Positions 1 through 9,003 of a stretch of 64,000 nt of DNA are shown here, in pieces. Position numbers and translations under genes: made by a program. How positions within the stretch are numbered: position 1 is the stretch's first letter; every line of letters starts with the position of its first letter. The stretch comes from Planococcus maitriensis (lineage in GTDB: Bacteria; Bacillota; Bacilli; Bacillales_A; Planococcaceae). Location of the stretch: positions 372,001 to 436,000 of the forward strand of contig NZ_QLZQ01000001.1 of the NCBI RefSeq assembly GCF_003289925.1. Direction: 5' to 3'. The notes beneath the pieces were generated by a model. That model worked only from the letters and a program-made list of their open reading frames with translations. It was not told where the DNA came from and ran no database searches.

Positions 1-591
1 GTCCTTCAAGCTTTCCAGGATAGAATCGACAAACTCGAGGTCTTCTTCGCTGTCATGGAACATCTGCCAGACAGGTTTGCCGAGTACGCGTTTCGGGGTC
101 CATTTGCTGAGCTTGAGGAAATGTGGATTCGCGTAGGTGACCAGGAACTCCTGATCGAAATAAGTCATCATGAACGAATCATCCAGCCCGTGGCGAAGAT
201 GGCTCAGTTCTCTTGCTGCCGAGTCAGCGCTTGCGATGTCATCGATTTCATAAATGGTCATGAGAAAACGCTCGCCATGCGATGTGAACGCTTTCGTAAC
301 GACCGTGGAATAGCTTTGGCCGCCGCTGCCAAGGCCGATTTCCATGTTTTCGAACCGGACAGGGTCTGAGCTTTCCAACAGCATTTCCCAAGGCTGCTTA
401 TGGAGTGCGGCTTGTTCGGGATTCATATAGGAAAAGGTTTGGCCTATAGCGGTTTCCGTATTTAGTTGAAAGATGCGTTCGGCATGCCCGTTGAACCAAG
501 TGACGAGTCCTTCTTGATCGAAAATGATGATGGGGAAGGGAATATGGTTATATGCTAGGGTTTGTGCCAAAAAATCCTGCTTTTCACTCAT
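1..591 (-). CDS. PAS-domain sensory protein, N-terminal part (cut by left edge)
   Basis: An open frame of 197 codons begins at the ATG at 591-589 and leaves the window without a stop. It starts MSEKQDFLAQTLAYNHIP. Residues about 12-110 read as a PAS domain (FPIIIFDQEGLVTWFNGHAE, then a GQTFSYMNPE stretch) and residues about 135-197 as a second PAS domain (FDQEFLVTYANPHFLKLS, KRVLGKPVWQMFHDSEED). PAS domains bind small ligands or sense redox state and are joined to a C-terminal output module. That output (GGDEF, histidine kinase or chemoreceptor) lies beyond the edge, so the final function cannot be told. The start is supported by AAGGAG nine bases upstream and a possible -10 TATAAT, seen as ATTATA at 624-629. 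The short plus-strand frame over this stretch is a shadow. Confidence 0.85.
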   Translation of the reverse strand, partial: MSEKQDFLAQTLAYNHIPFPIIIFDQEGLVTWFNGHAERIFQLNTETAIGQTFSYMNPEQAALHKQPWEMLLESSDPVRFENMEIGLGSGGQSYSTVVTKAFTSHGERFLMTIYEIDDIASADSAARELSHLRHGLDDSFMMTYFDQEFLVTYANPHFLKLSKWTPKRVLGKPVWQMFHDSEEDLEFVDSILESLKD

Positions 592-859
592 TAACTGACG
601 CTCCTTAACCGTTTTGTACTTTCATTATAAAGAAGAAAAGGTCTTTCGTCACCACTTTACAAAAATATAACACGGGAATTTTAGCATAGAAATTACACTA
701 TCCTTTTTTGCACTCTCATGAGAGAATAGGCATGATTCGATTGAAAATTGAGGGAAACGACCAATTTGTCCCGATTCCAAAGGATTTAAACGATAAAAAG
801 AGCTGGAATAGGCCAATTCGTCACGGGTTGGTTTTTTCATATGGAAGGAGTGCTGGCGA
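592..859. promoter_or_regulatory. Divergent intergenic region between PAS gene and DMT exporter
   Basis: This 268-base AT-rich gap separates two divergent genes. On the minus strand a TATAAT box (ATTATA at 624-629) with a GTGACG-like -35 17 bases away would serve the PAS gene. At 713-724 there is a perfect 12-base palindrome, CTCTCATGAGAG, that may be a regulator site. No clear terminator or RNA was seen. Confidence 0.4.
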
Positions 860-1771
860 ATGGAACGTTTAAAAGGAGTATCCATGATACTGATAGGTGC
901 AATGCTTTGGGGAGCGACCGGGCCGCTCATGGAATGGACGCTTGATGTCTACCCGATCACTGTGCCGTTTTTGCTGACCATCCGGCTGATCGTCGCCGGC
1001 ATTGTGCTGCTACTGTTTTTGAAAATGAAGAAGGTGCGGGTGACATCGATTTTCCGGCAAAAGATATGGACACGCCCCTTATTGATCTTTTCAGTGGCCG
1101 GCATGCTCGGCGTCCAATATAGTTTCGTCGCAGCGATCGATACGAGCAATGCGGTCTTTGCAACATTGATGCAGTTTCTTGCGCCTGTCTATGTCATCGT
1201 CTTCGTTTCCATGCGCCTGCGCAAATGGCCGCCGGTCTATCAGGTGCTCGGCATGCTCGGCACGCTCGCCGGATTGTTTTTATTATTGACCGATGGGCGC
1301 CTGGATTCCTTGGCCATCAGCGGGGAAGCCTTGTTCTGGGGTGTTCTTGTCGGCTTGGCGTTCACGTTCTATACGCTTTATCCGGCCCGTCTGATGCAGG
1401 AATGGGGCGTTTTGCTGGTCGTCGGCTGGTCGATGCTGTTCGGCGGCATCTTCCTTGGGCTCATCAACCCGATTTTCCTTTCGGACGAGTGGGGGCTATT
1501 GGCGGACCCGACGCTCATCGTTGCGATCATTGCCATTATCTTGGTCGGCACGATGGCATTTGTGCTGTTCCTCAGCAGCATGCGGTTCATCTCCCCTGTA
1601 GAGACGAGTATTTTGTCTGCGATGGAGCCATTGACAGCGATGGCCATCTCGCTGGTCTGGTTCGGCCATTTTCTTTCACCGCTGCAGTTCGGTGGAGCTT
1701 TTCTCATGTTGGTTTTCGTGACATGGCTGTCTTTTGCCGGCAATGAAAAAAAAGCGGAAGAACGCTCGTGA
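860..1771 (+). CDS. EamA/DMT-family transporter
   Basis: This 303-residue protein is almost entirely hydrophobic, with about ten membrane segments arranged as two repeats of five, the layout of the EamA (drug/metabolite transporter) superfamily. It opens MERLKGVSMILIGAMLWGAT, with the small-residue-rich first helix ending in GATGP that is typical of the family. The second repeat begins around residue 155 (GEALFWGVLVGLAFTFY) and ends with the usual PVETSILSAMEPLTA helix. Members export amino acids, metabolites or drugs across the cytoplasmic membrane; the substrate cannot be read from sequence. The ATG at 860 has GGAG ten bases upstream. The gene stands alone and is followed by a clear terminator. 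Confidence 0.9.
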   Translation: MERLKGVSMILIGAMLWGATGPLMEWTLDVYPITVPFLLTIRLIVAGIVLLLFLKMKKVRVTSIFRQKIWTRPLLIFSVAGMLGVQYSFVAAIDTSNAVFATLMQFLAPVYVIVFVSMRLRKWPPVYQVLGMLGTLAGLFLLLTDGRLDSLAISGEALFWGVLVGLAFTFYTLYPARLMQEWGVLLVVGWSMLFGGIFLGLINPIFLSDEWGLLADPTLIVAIIAIILVGTMAFVLFLSSMRFISPVETSILSAMEPLTAMAISLVWFGHFLSPLQFGGAFLMLVFVTWLSFAGNEKKAEERS

Positions 1772-1782
1772 TCATAATTATT

Positions 1783-1824
1783 TAAAGAAGCATGCAGCAA
1801 AACGCTGTGTGCTTCTTTTATTTT
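1783..1824 (+). terminator. Rho-independent terminator after DMT exporter
   Basis: AAAGAAGCATGCAGC pairs with GCTGTGTGCTTCTTT around an A-rich loop, followed by a T-rich run. It lies 12 bases after the stop. Confidence 0.8.
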
Positions 1825-1948
1825 GCCTTTACATCATTTCGTTCTTTAAGCATGACAAAAAAAGGGATATCTCTACCTGATATCTGAAAATTATGGCATA
1901 CTAGTTTTAATTAAAGTTCGAGTTTCGAAATGTTCAGGAGGCACCTTT

Positions 1949-3673
1949 ATGAAAACTGTTTTTTCCTACACTAAACCATATTCATTGCTGATCGGCGTCG
2001 CCTTGTTCCTGATGCTCCTGGAACTGACTGTCGAGCTCTTGCAGCCGCTGGTCATTGCGAGCATCATCGATGACGGCATCGTGGCTGGGGACCAGGACAC
2101 GGTCATTCGGCTGGGCCTTGTGCTCATGGGGCTGTCATTGATCGCTTTTTTATCGGGCGTTGTCAATTCGTATTTTGCTTCCCACGTGTCCCATAGCTTT
2201 TCGTTCGATGTCAGGCGCGAAGTCTATGGGCGCGTCCAGTCTTTCTCGCTCGCGATGTTCAATAAGTTTCCTGCTTCCGGGCTCATCACCCGGCTGACGA
2301 GTGATGTGCAGCTGATCCAGCAGGTGCTGTATATGAGTTTGCGCATCATGCTGCGCGCGCCGCTGCTGGTGATCGGCAGCATGGTCATGGCGTTTGTCGT
2401 CAATGCGCAATTGGCGATTTATTTGATTATCGTTTTCCCGGTTTTGCTGGCGTTTTTATACTTCATGGTGAGAAAAGGCGTCACCTATTTCAGCTTTGTG
2501 CAGCAGCGGCTTGATAAAGTCAACCGCATGGTGCAGGAAAACCTGCAGGCGGTCCGGCTGATCAAAGCGTATTTGCGCGGCAAGTATGAAGCGAACCGTT
2601 TCTCGGAAGTAGCGGGCGCGCTCAAGACCGATACGGTCAAAGCGTTCCGCATCATGGAAATCATTTTGCCGATCTTGCTTTTTGGCATGAACGTATCGCT
2701 TCTGGCGGTTATCTGGTTCGGGGCTTTTGAGATCCGCAGCGGCGATGCGCAAATCGGTGAATTGGTCGCCATCGTCAATTATGCGATGCGCATGACCGGT
2801 GCATTTTCGATGTTTTCATTCATCATCATGGCCTTTGCGCGCGCCAAGGCATCTTCTGGCCGCATCGAGGAAATCCTTTTGGCAGATGATGGCGGCGAGG
2901 AAGCGCAAGGGGCGACAGCGCCAGTCGAGGAAGGGGCTGTCCGTTTTGAAGGGGTGTCCTTTACGTATCCAGGCACTTCGCGAAGAGTGCTTCAAAATAT
3001 CAGTTTTGAGCTGGCGCCGCGCGAGAAACTGGCCATCATGGGCGCCACGGGATCCGGCAAGACATCCTTATTGCAGCTGATCCCGAGATTCTACGAGGCG
3101 ACGGAAGGAAGCGTATCCGTGCACGGCCGCGATGTGCGTGAGTGGGACCTTCAGGATCTGCGCAAGACAATCGGGCTTGTGCCTCAACAGTCGATGCTAT
3201 TCACCGGCACCATTTCCGATAATCTATCGTGGGGCAAAGAGCAGGCGGAGCTTCCTGAACTTACAGGGGCGGCGGAGAAGGCGCAAATTGACGAGACGGT
3301 CAGGCGTTTCCCGAAAGGCTATGAAACGCGCGTCGGCCAAAAAGGCGTCAATTTATCGGGGGGGCAGAAGCAGCGCTTGTCGATTGCCAGGGCATTGGTA
3401 CGCAAACCGTCGATCTTGATTCTCGATGACAGTACGAGCGCGCTTGATGTGAAAACTGAATCTGCGCTATGGGCGGAGCTTGATAAGGAACAGGCGACAA
3501 CGCTGCTGGTGACGCAGAAAGTGCGGACGGCGATGCGTGCAGACCGCATCCTGCTGTTGGAGGATGGCGTCGCATCAGCTTATGGCACACACGACGAACT
3601 ATTGGAGATGTCTCCTTTGTATCGTGAGATTGCGCAGTCCCAGCAAGCGGAGGAGGTGGATGAATATGTTTGA
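1949..3673 (+). CDS. yheI: Heterodimeric ABC exporter subunit (YheI/BmrC-like)
   Basis: A 574-residue half-transporter with a six-helix exporter membrane domain (about residues 1-300) fused to an ATPase domain. Walker A is GATGSGKT near residue 365, the signature LSGGQ near 468, and Walker B LILDDST follows. The residue after Walker B is Asp rather than the usual catalytic Glu (ILDDS, not LLDEA), and the H-loop His is replaced (LLVTQKVRTAM), which marks the degenerate half of a heterodimeric exporter. In B. subtilis YheI/YheH (BmrC/BmrD) form a multidrug exporter. The start has AGGAGG eight bases upstream. The next gene overlaps its end and encodes the partner half. Whether this pair exports drugs or another substrate is inferred from family only. 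Confidence 0.88.
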   Translation: MKTVFSYTKPYSLLIGVALFLMLLELTVELLQPLVIASIIDDGIVAGDQDTVIRLGLVLMGLSLIAFLSGVVNSYFASHVSHSFSFDVRREVYGRVQSFSLAMFNKFPASGLITRLTSDVQLIQQVLYMSLRIMLRAPLLVIGSMVMAFVVNAQLAIYLIIVFPVLLAFLYFMVRKGVTYFSFVQQRLDKVNRMVQENLQAVRLIKAYLRGKYEANRFSEVAGALKTDTVKAFRIMEIILPILLFGMNVSLLAVIWFGAFEIRSGDAQIGELVAIVNYAMRMTGAFSMFSFIIMAFARAKASSGRIEEILLADDGGEEAQGATAPVEEGAVRFEGVSFTYPGTSRRVLQNISFELAPREKLAIMGATGSGKTSLLQLIPRFYEATEGSVSVHGRDVREWDLQDLRKTIGLVPQQSMLFTGTISDNLSWGKEQAELPELTGAAEKAQIDETVRRFPKGYETRVGQKGVNLSGGQKQRLSIARALVRKPSILILDDSTSALDVKTESALWAELDKEQATTLLVTQKVRTAMRADRILLLEDGVASAYGTHDELLEMSPLYREIAQSQQAEEVDEYV

Positions 3674-5489
3674 TGCAATTCGCCGGCCTTTTGGCTACGA
3701 GCCGGTATTGACGAAAGAAGATTTGAAGAAATCACCGGATAAAAAGAATGAACGCGCAAAAAACTGGAAATCCACCTTGCTGCGGATCTGGAAGCTCGTG
3801 GACGAACAGCGCACCTTATTGATCATCGTCCTGGCGCTTGTGTTTGTCAGTTCCGCGATGGCGCTGCTCGGTCCATTTTTGATCGGTTATATCATCGATA
3901 CCTATATCGTTCCCGGCGAATTCGAAGGCATGGGATTGATCATCGGCTGGCTCATCATGGTCTATGTGCTCCATTCGGTTTCTCTCTATTTGCAGAACTA
4001 CTGGATGGTCGGCATCGCACAGCAAGTCATCTATCAAATGCGCGCGGGGCTCTTTGGCCACCTGCAGCGCTTGCCGGTGTCGTTTTTCGATAAGCGCCAG
4101 CATGGCGAATTGATGAGCCGCGTGACCAATGATATCGAGAACGTTTCATCCACACTCAACACTTCGTTCATACAGGTGTTCTCGAGCATTTTGACACTGG
4201 CCGGGACGGCAGTGGTGATGGTGATGCTGAGCCCGATCCTCACGGTACTGACATTTATCATCATCCCGCTCATGTACTGGTCGATTCGCTGGATCACCAA
4301 GCGCACGGGCCGTTTGTACAAAGAACAGCAAAAGGCGGTCGGGGATCTGAATGGCATGATCGAAGAAACCATTTCGGGACAAAAAATCGTCAAGGCCTTT
4401 TCACAGGAAGACCGCGTCATGGATGAGTTTCTCGTCAAAAGTGAACGCCTCCGCCGCACCGGTTTCTGGGCTTGGACGTATGCAGGGTTCATTCCGAAAG
4501 TGATGAACTTTTTGAACAACGGCAGTTTCGCGCTGGTGGCGGGTGTCGGAGGATTGCTCGCCTTGAACGGCTCGGTCACGATCGGTGTGATCGTCATCTT
4601 CACTGAGTATTCCCGCCAGTTTACCCGGCCGTTGAACGATTTGGCGAACCAATTCAATACCGTGCTCTCGGCCATCGCCGGGGCCGAACGCGTATTTGCC
4701 ATCATGGACGAAGCGGAAGAAGCGGACGATACGGAAAAGAACGCCGATAAGCGGCTTGAAGGAAAAGTCGAGTTCGATAATGTGTCTTTCAAATATGAAG
4801 GCGCCGAAGAAGAGTGGACCATCCGTGATTTGAGCTTTACGGTGGAAACCGGGCAGACGGCGGCATTCGTCGGCGCGACAGGCGCCGGTAAGACGACCGT
4901 CATGCAGCTATTGGCCAGGTTTTACGATGTCGATGAAGGCGAGATCCGCATCGATGGAACGCCAATCGGTGCGATGCCGCGGGAAACCTTGCGCAAGCAG
5001 ATCGCTTTCGTCTTGCAGGACCCGTTCCTGTTCGAAGCTTCTGTCAGCGACAACATCCGCTACGGCAAGCTCGATGCGAGCGACGAAGAAGTGCTGGAAG
5101 CCGCGAAAAAAGCCAACGCCCACGACTTCATCTCCAAACTGCCCGAAGGCTATGACACGGTGCTGTCTGGCGACGGTTCGATGATCAGCCAAGGGCAGAA
5201 ACAGCTCCTGTCGATCGCCCGGGCGCTTATCGCCGACCCGGTCATATTGCTGCTTGATGAAGCGACGAGTTCGATCGATACGGTAACGGAGCTGAAAATC
5301 CAGGAAGCGCTCGAACGCCTCATGGAAGGGCGCACGAGTTTTGTCATCGCCCACCGCTTGAATACGATCAGGAAAGCGGACCGGGTTTATGTCATGGAGC
5401 TCGGCAAATTGGTCGAATCCGGCAGCCAGGACGAGCTGCTGGAAAAAGGCGGCTTGTACGCCAATATGCTGGCAGATGCCAAATTATGA
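3666..5489 (+). CDS. yheH: Heterodimeric ABC exporter subunit (YheH/BmrD-like)
   Basis: The partner half-exporter, 607 residues when started at the ATG at 3666 (MFDAIRRPFGYEPVL), which has GGAGG nine bases upstream; an ATG at 3660 would add two residues but sits on the ribosome site. After a charged N-terminal stretch it has six membrane helices and an ATPase with Walker A GATGAGKT near residue 403, signature ISQGQ near 506, canonical Walker B LLLDEAT and an intact H-loop (VIAHRL). It therefore carries the catalytic site that its partner lacks. The signature reads SQGQ instead of SGGQ, as is common in this subfamily. Translation is coupled to yheI by an 8-base overlap. Confidence 0.9.
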   Translation: MFDAIRRPFGYEPVLTKEDLKKSPDKKNERAKNWKSTLLRIWKLVDEQRTLLIIVLALVFVSSAMALLGPFLIGYIIDTYIVPGEFEGMGLIIGWLIMVYVLHSVSLYLQNYWMVGIAQQVIYQMRAGLFGHLQRLPVSFFDKRQHGELMSRVTNDIENVSSTLNTSFIQVFSSILTLAGTAVVMVMLSPILTVLTFIIIPLMYWSIRWITKRTGRLYKEQQKAVGDLNGMIEETISGQKIVKAFSQEDRVMDEFLVKSERLRRTGFWAWTYAGFIPKVMNFLNNGSFALVAGVGGLLALNGSVTIGVIVIFTEYSRQFTRPLNDLANQFNTVLSAIAGAERVFAIMDEAEEADDTEKNADKRLEGKVEFDNVSFKYEGAEEEWTIRDLSFTVETGQTAAFVGATGAGKTTVMQLLARFYDVDEGEIRIDGTPIGAMPRETLRKQIAFVLQDPFLFEASVSDNIRYGKLDASDEEVLEAAKKANAHDFISKLPEGYDTVLSGDGSMISQGQKQLLSIARALIADPVILLLDEATSSIDTVTELKIQEALERLMEGRTSFVIAHRLNTIRKADRVYVMELGKLVESGSQDELLEKGGLYANMLADAKL

Positions 5490-5499
5490 TAAAACCTAA

Positions 5500-5534
5500 G
5501 CAGAAGGCGGGACCTTTCCCGGCTTCTGTTTTTG
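5500..5534 (+). terminator. Terminator after yheI-yheH
   Basis: GCAGAAGGCGGG and CCCGGCTTCTG form a GC-rich stem around ACCTTT with five T following, 11 bases past the yheH stop. Confidence 0.8.
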
Positions 5535-5631
5535 GATGGAAATGATGAATGGGGGATGAAGCCTTAATTTCGGGAATCGGGTGGCGGCTTGCGCTTTGGG
5601 CGGTTATGATAAGAAGAAAAGGGAAGGCGGG

Positions 5632-6486
5632 ATGGAAATGGAATTGTCCCTGTCGATTGCGTCGTTTCCGCTTGATGCGGAGACTGCCGGGGAAATGGAA
5701 CGGCTGATTGATGGCGAGCCGGAAGAATGCCGGACTTTGCTGCAGCATGAATTGTGGCAGAAACCGTTTGCGAAAGGATTCGCTGTACTCGCCTACACTG
5801 ATAGCGGGGAATTGGTAGCCTGTGCGGCAGCGGCGGACCTGGTCGGCGTGCATCATTACGAATGGTCGGCGTTTGTTGTTCCGGATTACCGCCGGCTAGG
5901 GCTGGCAACGGCTTTGGCTGACGGTGTGCAGCATTCACTCGAACAGCGGGGGGCGGAAAGCGAACTCGCTGCTTTCACTGAAAACGAAGCAACGGATGCT
6001 TGGTTGATGGGCCTCGGTTATAACCGGTCTTTCCAGGAATTGCAGTTTGAAGCTGCCCCTCTTCCTGCTTACGAACTCGGTGGGGGAGTGGAGATTGTTC
6101 CGTATGAAGAAAAACATTTAGAACAATTGGGGGCCCTGTTGCGTGAGGCTTTTGATGAGTCGGTGCTTCCGGTACTTGAGCATAACCTGGCCGATCCGGA
6201 ACGCCAGGTCTATGTGATGTGCCGAAATGGAAACCTTATAGCTACAGCTACCACGAGTACGGAAGAACAGGCCTTATGGCTGACGGCGCTTGCCGTTTCC
6301 CCGGAAATCCAGCGTTCAGGCTATGGGCGTATCTTTTTGTACTGGGCACGGCATCTAGCGCACGAGAAAAATTTAACGCGCGTATTGATTGAAGTCGAGA
6401 CTGAAAACAGGGCCTGGCCAGTCTATGAAAAGGCGGGCTTTTCGAAACTCTATACGATTTCATATTGGCAGCGCCCGCTGCAATGA
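5632..6486 (+). CDS. Tandem GNAT N-acetyltransferase
   Basis: A 284-residue protein with two GNAT folds in one chain. The first (about 1-140) has the acetyl-CoA loop in DYRRLGLATALAD, the second (about 145-284) in QRSGYGRIFLYWA. GNAT enzymes transfer an acetyl group from acetyl-CoA to an amine. In many two-domain members only one half is active; the second copy here has the better-preserved loop (Q/R-x-x-G-x-G). The start MEMELSLS is chosen because GGAAGG lies just upstream; a second ATG at 5638 is possible and gives better spacing. It is a single-gene unit. The substrate is unknown. Confidence 0.82.
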   Translation: MEMELSLSIASFPLDAETAGEMERLIDGEPEECRTLLQHELWQKPFAKGFAVLAYTDSGELVACAAAADLVGVHHYEWSAFVVPDYRRLGLATALADGVQHSLEQRGAESELAAFTENEATDAWLMGLGYNRSFQELQFEAAPLPAYELGGGVEIVPYEEKHLEQLGALLREAFDESVLPVLEHNLADPERQVYVMCRNGNLIATATTSTEEQALWLTALAVSPEIQRSGYGRIFLYWARHLAHEKNLTRVLIEVETENRAWPVYEKAGFSKLYTISYWQRPLQ

Positions 6487-6532
6487 AAAACCGCCCGGCT
6501 GATGATCCAGCCGGACAGTTGAACTTTAGCGC

Positions 6533-7051
6533 TTATTGATTTGTTTGTTCGTAGTTTTTATCGGAGCCGTCAGCGTAATCTACTTCAATTTCGATTTTCT
6601 TGAAGCCGGAATCGATGCCGAAAGCTTCGACGACTTGGCTGATGACTTCATCATCCGGCGTGTCAGGGGTTATATCCAGCTGGGACAAGCCTTGTTCCAT
6701 TTCATTGAAGGCCTCGTCGCCTGATAGGTCAACGCCGTCGATTTTGTTCTCATACTCGGCCTCTACCTGGCCGCGTTCTTCTTCGTAGCTAAGGTCCAGG
6801 GCGTCATCCTGTTCGGGCATATCGACATCGACAGACAAGTCGGTAAATCCGTAAGTTTCGCCGTCCGCAGTCCCTTCAGTCCCGCCGCTTGGAGAAGCAT
6901 CTTCCGTCGATTCTTCTTCCGGTAATGTCGTTTCTTCAGGTGCCTCATCTGTTACAGGCTGCGTGACTTCCTCATCATCGCCGCAAGCCGCTAGGGCAAG
7001 TGTGGTGGACATGATAAGAACTGGGAAGAGCATTTTTTTATGGGTGGCCAT
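6533..7051 (-). CDS. YusW-like secreted lipoprotein
   Basis: A 172-residue lipoprotein. The N-terminus MATHKKMLFPVLIMSTTLAL ends in a lipobox LAAC with the lipidated Cys at residue 23, so the mature protein is tethered to the outer face of the membrane. Residues 24-65 are an acidic Thr/Glu/Ser-rich linker. The rest (GFTDLSVDVDMPEQDDALDL to the end) matches my memory of the YusW-like domain of Bacillales lipoproteins, a small beta-rich domain of unknown role. The start at 7051 has GGGAG ten bases upstream; an upstream in-frame TTG at 7072 lacks a site. It is transcribed alone and divergently from kynA. Confidence 0.8.
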   Translation of the reverse strand: MATHKKMLFPVLIMSTTLALAACGDDEEVTQPVTDEAPEETTLPEEESTEDASPSGGTEGTADGETYGFTDLSVDVDMPEQDDALDLSYEEERGQVEAEYENKIDGVDLSGDEAFNEMEQGLSQLDITPDTPDDEVISQVVEAFGIDSGFKKIEIEVDYADGSDKNYEQTNQ

Positions 7052-7136
7052 AGTATACAAACTCCCTTTCAATTTTTAGTGTCTACCGCTCTATTCCCGA
7101 AATCCCGGAAAATAAGCCATGAAAACGACAAAAAAG

Positions 7137-7148
7137 TATCGTACGATA
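7137..7148. promoter_or_regulatory. Perfect 12-base palindrome upstream of kynA
   Basis: TATCGTACGATA reads the same on both strands and lies 52 bases before the kynA start in the gap between kynA and the divergent lipoprotein gene. It may be an operator; no regulator gene is adjacent. Confidence 0.35.
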
Positions 7149-7199
7149 GGAATCAATAGTAGAGTCGAGCACAAGCTGAGTTTGAATGGAGCCATTTAA

Positions 7200-8054
7200 A
7201 TGGACAAATACAAAAACGGCCAGAATATAGCCGCTGCAAACGAACAGAATATCCGCACCGATTTCAAGGAAAGCATGACCTACGGCGATTATTTGCATCT
7301 CGACAAGCTATTGTCGGCACAGGACGGCGTCAGCGGGCATCACGATGAATCGCTCTTCATCATCATCCATCAAGTGTCCGAATTGTGGATGAAGCTGATC
7401 CTGCACGAACTGTCGGCTGCCATCCGCCATATCGAGGCAGACGATCTGCAGCCGGCATTCAAGCAGCTGGCACGCGTATCGCGCATCCAGTCGCAGATCA
7501 TCCAAGGCTGGGACGTCCTGTCGACCTTGACCCCTGCTGAATACCTGGAATTCCGGGATGACCTTGGCAATGCGAGCGGCTTTCAGTCCTATCAGTACCG
7601 CATGATCGAATTCGCGCTCGGCTACAAAACCAAGCATGTCTTGAGCATCTATGAAAAAGATCCGGTCTTGCACGCGCAATTAACAGAAGCGTTCCACGCA
7701 CCGGGCTTGTATGATGCCGCCATCCAAAAATTGGCGCGCAGCGGATTCAAAATCGACGAAAGCGTACTATCGCGCGATGTCAGCACCGTATATGAACCGA
7801 ATGACAGCGTCCGGGAAGCGTGGAAGGAAATTTACCGCAACGTCGATGAGCACTGGGAGCTGTATCAATTGGCGGAGAAATTGGTCGATATTGAAGATTG
7901 GCTGCAGCAATGGCGTTTCCGCCATATGAAAACGGTTGAGCGGATCATCGGTTTCAAACAAGGGACAGGCGGATCATCCGGCGTCAATTATTTGAAGAAA
8001 GTATTGGATCAATATTTCTTCCCGGAACTTTGGCAAATCCGGACAGACGTCTAA
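7200..8054 (+). CDS. kynA: Tryptophan 2,3-dioxygenase
   Basis: This 284-residue enzyme opens the indole ring of L-tryptophan with O2 to N-formylkynurenine, the first step of the kynurenine pathway, using cytosolic heme. The family signatures are all present: [30 protein letters not shown], and the C-terminal heme region [20 protein letters not shown] with the likely axial His near residue 242. Length is normal for bacterial enzymes. The ATG has GGAG eight bases upstream. Downstream, 17 bases away, is a glycerophosphodiesterase gene, not the usual kynB or kynU, so later pathway steps must be encoded elsewhere or be absent. Confidence 0.95.
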   Translation: MDKYKNGQNIAAANEQNIRTDFKESMTYGDYLHLDKLLSAQDGVSGHHDESLFIIIHQVSELWMKLILHELSAAIRHIEADDLQPAFKQLARVSRIQSQIIQGWDVLSTLTPAEYLEFRDDLGNASGFQSYQYRMIEFALGYKTKHVLSIYEKDPVLHAQLTEAFHAPGLYDAAIQKLARSGFKIDESVLSRDVSTVYEPNDSVREAWKEIYRNVDEHWELYQLAEKLVDIEDWLQQWRFRHMKTVERIIGFKQGTGGSSGVNYLKKVLDQYFFPELWQIRTDV

Positions 8055-8071
8055 AAGCAGGGGGTTGGCTG

Positions 8072-8782
8072 ATGGAAATTTTTGCGCATCGCGGAAGTTC
8101 GGGCACGCATCCGGAAAATACGCTGCCCGCTTTTATGGAAGCGGCAGCACTGCCGGTTCATGGCGTGGAACTGGACGTGCATTTATCGAAAGACGGTGAA
8201 CTTGTCGTCATCCATGATGAAAAAGTGAACCGCACCACCAATGGCAAAGGCTATGTAAAAGACATGGCGCTTGGCGAACTGAAACAACTGGACGCCGGAA
8301 GCTGGAAAGCGGGCAATTGGCATGGCGCCACGATTCCATCCTTGGCTGAAGTTTTCGGGGTGTTTAAAGACACTCGCCATGTGCTGAATGTGGAGCTGAA
8401 AACGGACGTTTTCCCGTATGCGGGGGCGGTGGGAAAAGTGGCCAGGCTAGCGGCTGAACAGGAGATGGAACATCGTCTCGTCATCTCTTCATTCAACCAC
8501 CTGGATGTGAGGGAAGCGGTCCATCACCACCAGTTGCCTGGAGCGATTTTGGCTTCCAATATTTTGGTGGATATAGCTGCTTATGCTCAGGCAGTCGGGA
8601 CGAAACGGCTTCATTTGTCCTTGCCGTATGCGCTTCGCCACGGTGCCGAATTGATCGGGAAAGGTTGCGAGGTCTACGTGTATACCGTCAATCGCTTGGA
8701 TTATGCCGAGCAATTGCAGCAGATTGGCGTCTCAGGCATCTTCACCGATTATCCCGAAAAAATGCTGCAGGAATTAAAATGA
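8072..8782 (+). CDS. Glycerophosphodiester phosphodiesterase
   Basis: A 236-residue GDPD TIM-barrel enzyme that hydrolyses glycerophosphodiesters (deacylated phospholipids or teichoic-acid pieces) to glycerol-3-phosphate and an alcohol. Residues FAHRGSSGTHPENT near the start carry the catalytic His and Glu; VELDVHLSKDGELVVIHDE (about 35-53) carries the metal-binding Glu/Asp and the second His. There is no signal peptide, so it is cytoplasmic. The start MEIFAHRG follows AGGGGG by eight bases. It is 17 bases after kynA and overlaps the next small gene by ATGA, so the three are probably one transcript. Confidence 0.9.
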   Translation: MEIFAHRGSSGTHPENTLPAFMEAAALPVHGVELDVHLSKDGELVVIHDEKVNRTTNGKGYVKDMALGELKQLDAGSWKAGNWHGATIPSLAEVFGVFKDTRHVLNVELKTDVFPYAGAVGKVARLAAEQEMEHRLVISSFNHLDVREAVHHHQLPGAILASNILVDIAAYAQAVGTKRLHLSLPYALRHGAELIGKGCEVYVYTVNRLDYAEQLQQIGVSGIFTDYPEKMLQELK

Positions 8783-8943
8783 AGCAAGCTGCCTTCATCA
8801 TATGGATTATTGGAGCGCTCATTCTGGGGGTTGCAGATACTTCGGGCTGGCCGTTGGTTGCAGGAATAATCCTGCTCCCTGCATTTTTTATCGGAAATCC
8901 TTGGTATAGCAGCTTTAGGAAGAAAACAGCGGAACACAAATAG
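8779..8943 (+). CDS. Small two-helix membrane protein
   Basis: A 54-residue protein, MKQAAFIIWIIGALILGVAD and onward, with two predicted membrane helices and a basic C-terminal tail (SSFRKKTAEHK). Its ATG overlaps the stop of the GDPD gene (ATGA), and AGGA lies upstream, which supports real translation by coupling. I do not recognise a named family. It is followed directly by a strong terminator that closes the operon. Confidence 0.65.
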   Translation: MKQAAFIIWIIGALILGVADTSGWPLVAGIILLPAFFIGNPWYSSFRKKTAEHK

Positions 8944-8944
8944 A

Positions 8945-8992
8945 AAACCGCCTGATGGATGTCGGATTGACATCCATCAGGCGGTTTTTTTA
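8945..8992. terminator. Bidirectional terminator, kynA operon and DUF2804 gene
   Basis: A long perfect stem (AACCGCCTGATGGATGTC with its complement) around GGATT, with T runs on both sides. It sits between convergent genes and can stop both. Confidence 0.88.
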
Positions 8993-9003
8993 TAGGAAGT
9001 TAA

